Source of the DNA: VRUE01 sp963720805
Lineage (GTDB): Bacteria; Actinomycetota; Thermoleophilia; Solirubrobacterales; 70-9
DNA: 64,000 bases
Reading direction: 5' to 3'
Assembly (NCBI GenBank): GCA_963720805.1
Contig: CAVRGT010000011.1
Span: 62,001 to 126,000, forward strand
Below are positions 57,112 through 64,000 of the stretch, in pieces; position 1 is the first letter of the stretch, and every line of letters starts with the position of its first letter. The notes beneath the pieces were generated by a model, which ran no database searches, had not been told where the DNA came from, and saw only the letters and a program-made list of their open reading frames with translations. The position numbers were made by a program, and so were the translations under genes.

Positions 57112-58851
57112 TCAGGGCTCATCGGCGTTGCCGAGGCCGTCGACCGGGTGGCCGTGCTTGGTCACTTCACAGAGCACCGGGGCCGGGTCGAAGGGGTCGG
57201 TGAGGGCGCGGCCGGCGGGGGCGCCGTGCACGGCGCCGCCGCGCCTGGCGACGCTGCCGCGGCCGCACTGGATCGAGAAGTCCTTGGTGCCGTCGCGGGC
57301 GTCGATCACGTCTTCGCCACCGCCGCCGTAGAAGCGGTCGGCGCCGGGCTGGCCGAGGATCGCGTTGGCGCGGCCGTCGCCGACCAGGATGTCCCAGTCA
57401 AAGGAGCCCTCCATGTCCTCGTCGGTGGGTGAGAGGTGGACTTTGTGGCAGCCCTTGATCGCGTCGATCCAGGCCGCGTGGGCGGGGAAGGAGACGTGCA
57501 GGACCCCGGGGTGCGCCGGGGTCTCGGCAAAGGAGGCGTCGTCGCGGCCGGGGCCGCCGACCAGGGCGCCGCCGGCACAGCCGCCGCCGGCGGCGAGCAG
57601 GTCGCCGTCTCCTTCGCCGTAGAGGAAGGTCGGCCCCGGCCTACTGCCGACCAGCCCGTCGGCGCCGTCGCCGCCGTAGAGCTTGTCGGCGCCGAAGCCG
57701 GCCTCGATCAGGTCGTCCTCGGGGCCGCCGTGGATCGTGTCGTTGCCGTACCCCCCGGCGATGCGGACGTTCTGGGCGCCCTGCAGCGAGCCTTCGACCG
57801 TGAGGCTGTCGCTGCCGGGACCGAGGTCAGCCATCAGCCAGCGGGCCGGCCCATCGGTCGGACAGGTCGCCTGCACCGCGCTGACCCTGTCGCAACCCGG
57901 GCCGAGGGCGATGCCCTTCTTGGCGGTGACGCCAAAGGTCGAGGTGGCTTCATCGAAGGCGACGACGAAGTGATCGCCGCCCGAGCCACCGACGATCTGT
58001 AGGCCGCCACCGCTGTTGGGCGCCGCGTCGAGTGTCGGGTCGAGCTCGACGTAAGCGGAGGCGTTTATTTTCTTTTCGGGGCCGCAAGAGGTCGTCCGGC
58101 CCTTGGCGCCGTTGCAGCGGTCGCTGCCCTGGCCGCCGATCAGCCGGTCCTTGCCTCCCCCGCCGCGAATCGCGTCGTCGCCGGCGCCGCCGTCGATGTC
58201 GTTTGCCTTGCCGTTGCCGATCAGGGTGTCGTCGAAGGCCGAGCCTTCGAGGTCCTCGACCCGGTAGAGGCGATCGTGTCCGTCGCCGCGGGCGCGGTGG
58301 CGCGCCAGGTTGACCTTGACGCCGCCGCGGCCGCTGCGGCCCGCTCCGACGTCGGTGGCAAAGGAGGCGATGTCGCCGTGTCCCGGGCCGCCGTCCATGC
58401 GGTCATAGCCGTAGTCGCCGTGGACCAGGTCGAAGTTGCCGGGTCCGCCGCTGATCGTGTCGATGCCGAGGCTGCCGGCGACCTCGTCGTGATCGCCGCT
58501 GCCGCCAAGCAGCTTGTCGTCACCGAGGTCGCCGATCACGCGATCGCCGGCGCCGGCGCCGCCGTCGGCGATGTCGTTGCCGCGGCCGCCGTGGATCAGA
58601 TCCGCTCCCGGCCCGCCGCAGAGCAGGTCGTTGCCGAGGCTGCCGAGGATCGTGTCGTTGCCGCCGCCTCCCCAGATCACGTCGCGCTCGGGAGTGCCCT
58701 GCAGCACGTCGTCGCCTTCAGTACCGACGATCGTCGCCAGCCGACCGTGGCAGCGCGCTTCCTCGACTTCTTCTTCGCCAGAGGGCGCGGCCGCCGCCAG
58801 GAAAGCAGCGAACAGAAAGGCGAGGGTCAGTGGTAGGAGAAGCTTCTTCAT
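57112..58851 (-). CDS. Secreted RTX-like calcium-binding repeat protein
   Basis: 579 aa from ATG at 58851, with AGGGTG eight bases before it; a GTG two codons earlier is possible. Signal peptide at ~1-24 (KKLLLPLTLAFLFAAFLAAAA). From about residue 43 come many nonapeptide-type repeats (GTEGDDVLQG, GGGGNDTILG, GGPGADLIHG, GGRGNDIADGG and others), then a spacer domain and a second repeat block near the C-terminus (GGYGNDTIHG, GGDGADGLVG). These fold as calcium-binding beta-rolls. No T1SS gene or catalytic domain is seen, so a structural or adhesive surface role is likely. Confidence 0.88.
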   Translation of the reverse strand: MKKLLLPLTLAFLFAAFLAAAAPSGEEEVEEARCHGRLATIVGTEGDDVLQGTPERDVIWGGGGNDTILGSLGNDLLCGGPGADLIHGGRGNDIADGGAGAGDRVIGDLGDDKLLGGSGDHDEVAGSLGIDTISGGPGNFDLVHGDYGYDRMDGGPGHGDIASFATDVGAGRSGRGGVKVNLARHRARGDGHDRLYRVEDLEGSAFDDTLIGNGKANDIDGGAGDDAIRGGGGKDRLIGGQGSDRCNGAKGRTTSCGPEKKINASAYVELDPTLDAAPNSGGGLQIVGGSGGDHFVVAFDEATSTFGVTAKKGIALGPGCDRVSAVQATCPTDGPARWLMADLGPGSDSLTVEGSLQGAQNVRIAGGYGNDTIHGGPEDDLIEAGFGADKLYGGDGADGLVGSRPGPTFLYGEGDGDLLAAGGGCAGGALVGGPGRDDASFAETPAHPGVLHVSFPAHAAWIDAIKGCHKVHLSPTDEDMEGSFDWDILVGDGRANAILGQPGADRFYGGGGEDVIDARDGTKDFSIQCGRGSVARRGGAVHGAPAGRALTDPFDPAPVLCEVTKHGHPVDGLGNADEP

Positions 58852-58887
58852 CGTCACCGCACCCTAATCGGGCGCGCGGGCGCTCGC

Positions 58888-60255
58888 TCAGGCGCTGCGG
58901 ATCAGCTTCTTGTTGACGAACTCATCGGCGCCGAAGCGGCCCAGCTCGCGCCCGAAGCCCGAACGCTTGAAGCCGCCGAAGGGCAGCTCGGGGCTGTCGG
59001 CCCCAACCAGGTTGACGTAGACCATCCCCGCTTCGATCTTGTCGGCGACCCGCTCGCCCTGCGCCGCGTCGGTCGTCATCACGTAGGAGCCGAGCCCGAA
59101 CGGCGTCTGGTTGGCGAGTGCGACCGCCTCGTCCTCGGAGCCGACCCGGTAGACCTGGGCAACCGGGCCGAAGAACTCTTCCTGAGAGGCCTCGGCGCCC
59201 GGCACGATCCCGGTGAGGATCGTCGGTTCGAAAAAGTTGCCCTCGCGCTTGCCGCCGACGACGACCTCGGCGCCGGCCTCGACAGCCCGCCTGACCTGAT
59301 CCTCGAGTCGGTCCGCGGCGGTCTCGGAGGAGAGCGGGCCGACCGCGGTGTCCGCGGAGGCCGGGTCCCCTGGCGGCGAGGCGGCGAGGACGGCCTTGAA
59401 GTTCTCCAGGAACTCGTCGTAGAGCTCATCGACGACGATGAACCGCTTGGCCGCGTTGCAGGACTGGCCGGTGTTGTCGAGCCGCGCTTCCGCGGCCGCG
59501 GCCGCCGTCGCCTCGAGATCGTCGGAGCCGAGCAGGATGAACGGATCCGAGCCGCCCAGCTCGAGCACGACCTTCTTCAGGTTGCGGCCGGCGATCTCAG
59601 CGACCGCCGCGCCGGCCCGCTCGGAGCCCGTGACCGAGACGCCGTGCACGCGAGGATCGGCGATGACCCCTTCGATCTGCTCGTTGCTTGCGTAGATGTT
59701 CTCGTAGGTCCCCTCGGGGAAGCCGGCGTCGCTGAAGATCTGCTGCATCGCCGCGGCCGACTCCGGGCACTGCGGAGCGTGCTTGAGCAGGATCGGGTTG
59801 CCGATCACCAGGTTCGGGCCGGCGAAGCGCGCCACCTGGTAGTAGGGGAAGTTCCAGGGCATCACCCCGAGCAGGACCCCGAAGGAGCTGCGGCGGACCA
59901 GCGCCGTGCCCTCGCCGCCGAGCAGGGTGATCGGCTCGTCGGCCATCAACTGCTCGGCATTGTCGGCGTAGTAGGCGTAGATCTCGACCACAAAGTCGAC
60001 CTCGCCAAGGGCCTGCTCGACCGGCTTGCCGATCTCGCGGACGATGATCTCGGCCAGCTCCTCGCGCCGCTCGCCGTGCAGCTCGCCGACCCTGCGGATC
60101 AGCTCCGCCCGCTCGGCGGCGTTGGTGGAGTTGGTCCAGCCCCTGTAGGCGGCGTCGGCCCGCGCGATCGCCGCGTCCAGGTCGGCGTCGCTTATCTCCT
60201 CGTACTCCTTGACCTTCTCACCAGTGGCAGGGTTGACGACCGCGTAGGTGCTCAT
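58888..60255 (-). CDS. gabD: Succinate-semialdehyde dehydrogenase (aldehyde dehydrogenase family)
   Basis: 455 aa, the short SSADH form. Cofactor loop GVMPWNFPYYQV, VTGSERAGAAVA, general base Glu in VVLELGGSDPFI, nucleophile Cys in NTGQSCNAAKR, EEFFGPVAQVYRV and the C-terminal LPFGGFKRSGFGRELG. Neighbouring class III aminotransferase, PucR regulator and alanine dehydrogenase support a role in oxidising succinate semialdehyde (or malonate semialdehyde) from GABA or beta-alanine to feed the TCA cycle. Confidence 0.88.
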   Translation of the reverse strand: MSTYAVVNPATGEKVKEYEEISDADLDAAIARADAAYRGWTNSTNAAERAELIRRVGELHGERREELAEIIVREIGKPVEQALGEVDFVVEIYAYYADNAEQLMADEPITLLGGEGTALVRRSSFGVLLGVMPWNFPYYQVARFAGPNLVIGNPILLKHAPQCPESAAAMQQIFSDAGFPEGTYENIYASNEQIEGVIADPRVHGVSVTGSERAGAAVAEIAGRNLKKVVLELGGSDPFILLGSDDLEATAAAAAEARLDNTGQSCNAAKRFIVVDELYDEFLENFKAVLAASPPGDPASADTAVGPLSSETAADRLEDQVRRAVEAGAEVVVGGKREGNFFEPTILTGIVPGAEASQEEFFGPVAQVYRVGSEDEAVALANQTPFGLGSYVMTTDAAQGERVADKIEAGMVYVNLVGADSPELPFGGFKRSGFGRELGRFGADEFVNKKLIRSA

Positions 60256-60270
60256 CGACTCCTCTCCTTC

Positions 60271-61410
60271 TCAGCTCTTTGTCGTTTCAGGTTCAAGTTC
60301 GAGCGCCTGCTCGACCGGCACGCAATCGACGCCGACTCCCTCGGCGACCGCCGGGTGAGTGACCACGCCGCCCGCCACGTTGACGCCGGGGCGCAACCCG
60401 GGGTCGCGGCGGATCGCCCCGGCGACGCCCTCGTCGGCGAGGGCGATCGCGTAGGGCAGGGTCGCGTTGGTGAGCGCGTGGGTCGAGGTGATCGGCACCG
60501 CGCCGGGCATGTTGGCGACGCAGTAGTGGGTGATCCCGTCGACCTCGAAGGTGGGGTCGCGATGGGTGGTCGGGTGCGAGGTCTCGAAGCAGCCCCCCTG
60601 GTCGATCGCGACGTCGACCAGCACCGCGCCCGGCTTCATCAGCGCCAGCTGCTCGCGTCGCACGACGTAGGGCGCGCGGGCGCCGTGGACGAGGACGGCG
60701 CCGATCACCAGGTCGGCGCGCGGCAGCATCTCCTCGACCGCCAGCGTGGTCGAGTAGACGGTCGAGCAGGAGCCGCCGAAGTCGGTGTCGAGCTCACGCA
60801 GGCGATCGATCGACTTGTCGAAGACGAAGACGTCGGCGCCCATCCCGATCGCGACGAAAGCGGCGTTCATGCCGACGACGCCGCCGCCAATCACCATCAC
60901 ATTGGCGGCGGCGACGCCAGGCACTCCACCGAGCAAGATTCCGCGGCCGCCGAGCGGCTTCTCGAGCATGAAGGCACCGGCCTGGGTGGCGATCTTGCCG
61001 GCGATCTCGCTCATCGGCGCCAGCAGCGGCAGCTGCCCGCGGGCGTCCTCGACCGTCTCGTAGGCGACGCAGGTGGCGCCCGAGCCGCAGAGGCCGCGGG
61101 TCAGCTCGGGGTCGGGGGCCAGGTGCAAGTAGGTGAAGAGCAGCTGACCCGGACGCAGCATCTCGACCTCGACCGCCTGCGGCTCCTTGACCTTGAGCAC
61201 CATCTCGGCCTCGGCGAAGACCGCCGCCGCGTCGGCAAGGGTGCGGGCGCCCTGGGCCTCGAAATCGTCATCGCCAATCGCGCTGCCCTCCCCGGCCCCC
61301 GCCTCGATCAGCACCTCGTGGCCGTGTTCGACCAGCTCGCGCACGCCCGCGGGGGTAACCGCGACGCGGTACTCATCCGGCTTGATCTCGCTCGGAATCC
61401 CGATCCTCAC
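60271..61410 (-). CDS. ald: Alanine dehydrogenase
   Basis: 379 aa from GTG at 61410, whose GTGA overlaps the PucR gene stop by 4 nt. IGIPSEIKPDEYRVAVTPAGVREL, catalytic Lys in VLKVKEPQ, His in LHLAPDPEL, APMSEIAGKIATQAGA and the NAD fold VMVIGGGVVGMNAA, then THPTTHRDPTF-type and NMPGAVPITSTHALTNATLPY motifs. It interconverts alanine with pyruvate plus ammonia. In this module it can regenerate pyruvate as amino acceptor for the aminotransferase. Confidence 0.95.
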   Translation of the reverse strand: MRIGIPSEIKPDEYRVAVTPAGVRELVEHGHEVLIEAGAGEGSAIGDDDFEAQGARTLADAAAVFAEAEMVLKVKEPQAVEVEMLRPGQLLFTYLHLAPDPELTRGLCGSGATCVAYETVEDARGQLPLLAPMSEIAGKIATQAGAFMLEKPLGGRGILLGGVPGVAAANVMVIGGGVVGMNAAFVAIGMGADVFVFDKSIDRLRELDTDFGGSCSTVYSTTLAVEEMLPRADLVIGAVLVHGARAPYVVRREQLALMKPGAVLVDVAIDQGGCFETSHPTTHRDPTFEVDGITHYCVANMPGAVPITSTHALTNATLPYAIALADEGVAGAIRRDPGLRPGVNVAGGVVTHPAVAEGVGVDCVPVEQALELEPETTKS

Positions 61411-62963
61411 GTGACCAGCTCCCGCGCTCGTATCGCCAGCCAGAACTCGATCCGGTCGTGGGCGCGCGAGAGGTCGCGGCCGGTCAGCTCCTCGATTTTG
61501 CGCATCCGGTAGCGCAGCGTGTGGCGGTGGCAGTAGACCTGGCGGGCGGCTTTCTCCCACTGGCCGTTCTGCTCGATGAAGGCCTCGAGTGAGCGCAGCA
61601 GCTCGCCGCCGTACTCCTCGTCACCGCTCTCGATCGGCCCCAGCACGCTGTCGCAGTAGAGCTTCAGTGCCTCGTCGTCCTGGATCGAGAGCAGCAGGGT
61701 GAAGGCGCCGAGGTCGCGCCAGGACGCCACATCCGGGGCGCTGCCATTGTCGATCGCGGTCGCCTCCAGCGCGCAGCGGGCCTCGTGGAAGGAGTGGCGC
61801 AGATCCTCTGGCGGGGCCGGGCGGCTCGCCGCCGCGCGGACGGCCCCGCGGTCTTTGACCAGCGCTTTGCGGGCGTCGGCGGCGAGGTCGACCGGGTCGC
61901 GATCGGAGGCGTCGACGATCGCGCAGAGCAACTCGCGGCGGCCGCTGGCATGCGGCGCCACCACTGCCGGGCAGGCGTCCGCGGCAAGCGCCCGCTCCAG
62001 GGTCGCCTCGGCGGCGGCCGGGTCGTCGAGGGCGAAGACGAGCACGGCCGCTTCGTCGCCGATGCCGAAGGGCTCGAGCCGACGGCGCAACTCGGAGGGA
62101 TCGAGCCGGCCGCCCAGGGCTCCGGCGAGGACATCCCCGGCGAGGCGCCGCTCGGTCTCGCTGGCGACCCGGCGCCGCATCAGCTCCAGCGCCACCACCG
62201 CGACCGCCTGCTGCAGGATCAGCCGCTCGAAGTCACCGAGACCGCCGGAGTCGCGGACGATCACGACCCACGCCTGCGGCGGTCCGCCGCCCGGCGAGAT
62301 CACCGGATGAGCGAGCGCCCGCCCGGCGACCGCCGGATGGGCGGGGACGAAGGCGTGGCCGTCGGCGGTGTGGCGCAGCGCTTCCTCGCGGATCGCGTTG
62401 ACCGCCTCGGCGGAGAGCTCGCGGCGGAAACCGCGCCCGGCGAGCCGCTCGCCGCGGCCGCCAAGGATCGCCACGGTCCCACCGACGGCCGAGGCGATCG
62501 TCGCCACGATCTCCTCCAGGCCGCGTTCTTCGAGAACCAGCCGCTCGAGCCGGCGCTGCACGGCGATGCCGCGCTGCAAAACCTCGTACTGCTCGTTGAC
62601 GAGGCGGGCGAAGGCCTTCTCGGTGATCGCGATGAAGGGCGTCGAGTAGGGAACCTCAAAGAGCGGGAAGTCGCGTTTCTCGGCCTCGTCGAGGAGCGCC
62701 TTGGGCAACTTGTCGTGAGTGAAGCCGGTGCCGAACCCAAGCCCGGCGAGGTTGTGATCGGCGAGCAGCTTGACGAAGGCGCGCTGCTTGGCGGCGCTGC
62801 CCAGCGGGATTCCCGTGGTCAGCATCAACTCACCGCCGGAGAGCCACGGGGTCGGGTCCTCGAGCTCGGAGATGTGGACCCAACGCACCGGCGCCTCGGC
62901 CGCGTGGCTGCCGGCCACGAGCTCGAGGTCGAGTTCGTCAAGCAGGCTTTGGACGGTAAGCAC
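61407..62963 (-). CDS. PucR-family transcriptional regulator
   Basis: 518 aa. An N-terminal PucR domain (LTVQSLLDELDLELVAGS, HISELEDPTPWLSGGELMLTTG), a central GGDEF-like CdaR domain, and a C-terminal HTH_30 (WEKAARQVYCHRHTLRYRMRKIEELTGRDL). PucR regulators control purine, GABA or amino-acid catabolism in response to ligands. It sits between the aminotransferase and alanine dehydrogenase on the same strand, so it probably regulates its own cluster. Confidence 0.92.
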   Translation of the reverse strand: MLTVQSLLDELDLELVAGSHAAEAPVRWVHISELEDPTPWLSGGELMLTTGIPLGSAAKQRAFVKLLADHNLAGLGFGTGFTHDKLPKALLDEAEKRDFPLFEVPYSTPFIAITEKAFARLVNEQYEVLQRGIAVQRRLERLVLEERGLEEIVATIASAVGGTVAILGGRGERLAGRGFRRELSAEAVNAIREEALRHTADGHAFVPAHPAVAGRALAHPVISPGGGPPQAWVVIVRDSGGLGDFERLILQQAVAVVALELMRRRVASETERRLAGDVLAGALGGRLDPSELRRRLEPFGIGDEAAVLVFALDDPAAAEATLERALAADACPAVVAPHASGRRELLCAIVDASDRDPVDLAADARKALVKDRGAVRAAASRPAPPEDLRHSFHEARCALEATAIDNGSAPDVASWRDLGAFTLLLSIQDDEALKLYCDSVLGPIESGDEEYGGELLRSLEAFIEQNGQWEKAARQVYCHRHTLRYRMRKIEELTGRDLSRAHDRIEFWLAIRARELVT

Positions 62964-62971
62964 GCGACCGC

Positions 62972-64000
62972 CTATTTCCGGACCCGATCCCAGGCCTCGC
63001 TCAGCACGGCCCGCAGCACGTCATGGATCTCTTCGAACTGCTCGCTGTCGGCGATCAGCGGCGGGGCCAGCTGAATCACCGGGTCGCCGCGGTCATCGGC
63101 GCGGCAGATCAGGCCGCGTTTGTAGAGCTCGGCGGAGAGGAAGCCGCGCAGCAGCTCCTCGGCCTCCTCGTCGCCGAAGGTCTCTTTGGTCTCGCGGTCC
63201 TTGACCAGCTCGATCGCCTGGAAGAAGCCGGCGCCGCGGACATCGCCGACGATCGGGATGTCGCGCAGCGTCTCCAGCATGCCGCGGAACTCGTCCTCCT
63301 TGGCCAGCACATGGCCGCAGAGGTCCTCGCGCTCGTAGACGTCGAGGTTGGCCATCGCCACCGCCGCGGAGACCGGGTGGCCGGCGAAGGTGAAGCCGTG
63401 CGCGAAGGAGGCATCGCCCTCCATGAAGGGCGCGGCGACGGCGTCGGAGGCGATCAGGGCGCCCATCGGCGCGTAGGCGGAGGTGAGCGCCTTGGCGACG
63501 GTGATGATGTCGGGCACGTAGCCGAAGCGTTCGCAGCCGAAGTAATGACCGAGGCGACCCCAGGCGCAGATCACCTCGTCGGAGATCATCAACACGTCGT
63601 AGCGATCGCAGATCTCGCGCACGCGCTCGAAGTAGCCCTCGGGCGGGACGAAGCAGCCGCCGGCGTTCTGCACCGGCTCGAGGATCACCGCGGCGACCGT
63701 GTCGGGACCCTCGAACTGGATTCGCTCCTCGATCGCCGTCGCCGCCCAGAGCGGGTGACGGTCCTCGGGCCAGCGGTAGAGGTTGGTGTTGGGCACGTGG
63801 CAACCACCCGGGGTGAGCGGCTCGAACTGCGCCCGCAGCTCGGTGATGCCGGTGGCGGAGAGGGCGCCGAGCGAGGTGCCGTGGTAGGCGATCTCACGGG
63901 CGATCACCTTGTGCTTCTGACCTTTGCCGAGCATCCGGTGGTAGTTGCGGGCCAGCTTCAGGGCAGACTCGACCGACTCCGAGCCGCCCGAGGTGAAGAA
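62972..64000 (-). CDS. Class III aminotransferase (GABA/beta-alanine-pyruvate type), 5' end outside window
   Basis: About 343 C-terminal residues; the gene runs off the window at 64000. FFTSGGSESVESALKLAR, AYHGTSLGALSATG, AAVILEPVQNAGG, LMISDEVICAWGRLG, PLP Lys in DIITVAKALTSAYAPMGA and HGFTFAGHPVSAAVAMANLD identify the omega-amino acid transaminase group. With the dehydrogenase and alanine dehydrogenase it would convert GABA or beta-alanine to the semialdehyde using pyruvate. Two codons separate it from the PucR gene. Confidence 0.92.
   Translation of the reverse strand, partial: FFTSGGSESVESALKLARNYHRMLGKGQKHKVIAREIAYHGTSLGALSATGITELRAQFEPLTPGGCHVPNTNLYRWPEDRHPLWAATAIEERIQFEGPDTVAAVILEPVQNAGGCFVPPEGYFERVREICDRYDVLMISDEVICAWGRLGHYFGCERFGYVPDIITVAKALTSAYAPMGALIASDAVAAPFMEGDASFAHGFTFAGHPVSAAVAMANLDVYEREDLCGHVLAKEDEFRGMLETLRDIPIVGDVRGAGFFQAIELVKDRETKETFGDEEAEELLRGFLSAELYKRGLICRADDRGDPVIQLAPPLIADSEQFEEIHDVLRAVLSEAWDRVRK

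Noticed and set aside
57112..58851. Repeat array at the DNA level (CRISPR-like) within the RTX gene
   Set aside because: The periodicity comes from glycine/aspartate-rich protein repeats; the DNA repeats are not identical and have no spacers.

Overview
The window looks like chromosomal DNA from a high-GC actinobacterium, most likely of the Thermoleophilia / Solirubrobacterales type. This is inferred from very GC-rich codons, a single-chain PafB-PafC regulator, an ECF sigma factor carrying its own zinc-binding and transmembrane tail, frequent GTG/TTG starts, and a biotin carboxylase-BCCP fusion. No 16S rRNA is present, so the placement is not proven. About 60 genes are packed tightly, often with 1-14 nt overlaps. 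There is one tRNA (Phe, GAA) and no intact insertion sequence, phage or CRISPR array.

Layout. 0-4.4 kb: a PPOX-fold flavoprotein, a Phd/PIN toxin-antitoxin pair, a frameshifted GlxA-type regulator divergent from a DJ-1/PfpI protein, and a secreted DUF1906 protein. 4.4-15.5 kb: penicillin acylase, MBL-fold hydrolase, fused PafBC, two tandem paralogous polytopic membrane proteins with GT-C-like features, a YhaM-type nuclease, and a heterodimeric fluoride channel (two crcB/fluC genes) preceded by a fluoride riboswitch. 15.5-24.5 kb: an HTH gene with a possible toxin remnant, FAH-family hydrolase, SDR, an HD-GYP response regulator with a hybrid histidine kinase, a secreted phosphatase and a sigma/zinc-finger/TM fusion. 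24.5-34.4 kb: AbiEii/AbiEi beside tRNA-Phe, a GH15-like secreted protein, a LOG-like protein, an MrfA-type helicase, an atypical DHPS, a HAD phosphatase and HipBA. 34.5-43.7 kb: a DtxR regulator, exported ferritin-like proteins in one array with an ECF sigma/anti-sigma pair, an aminotransferase, an M48 protease, a DUF4389 protein and sucCD. 43.8-54.7 kb: HAD, sulfatase, acyl-CoA carboxylase alpha chain, PHP protein, and a complete assimilatory sulfate operon (rhodanese-sir-cysH-sat-cysC), then dodecin and an AccE-like protein. 55-64 kb: a double-TetR protein, VapBC, an RTX-like secreted protein, and a GABA/alanine module (semialdehyde dehydrogenase, alanine dehydrogenase, PucR regulator, class III aminotransferase cut by the window end).

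The most unusual content lies between genes. (1) Long, nearly perfect inverted repeats sit at gene junctions. Two share an identical inner core and bracket the sulfate operon. Four others form a second family. One lies inside the start of a reading frame. (2) An ~85-nt element occurs twice, 30 kb apart (24585-24670 and 54709-54792), with two small predicted hairpins, one compensatory base-pair change and an invariant tail. It fits no class I recognise. (3) Four toxin-antitoxin systems and one possible remnant are scattered through the window, several with clear operator repeats. One PIN toxin can only include its first catalytic Asp if it starts at a non-standard codon.
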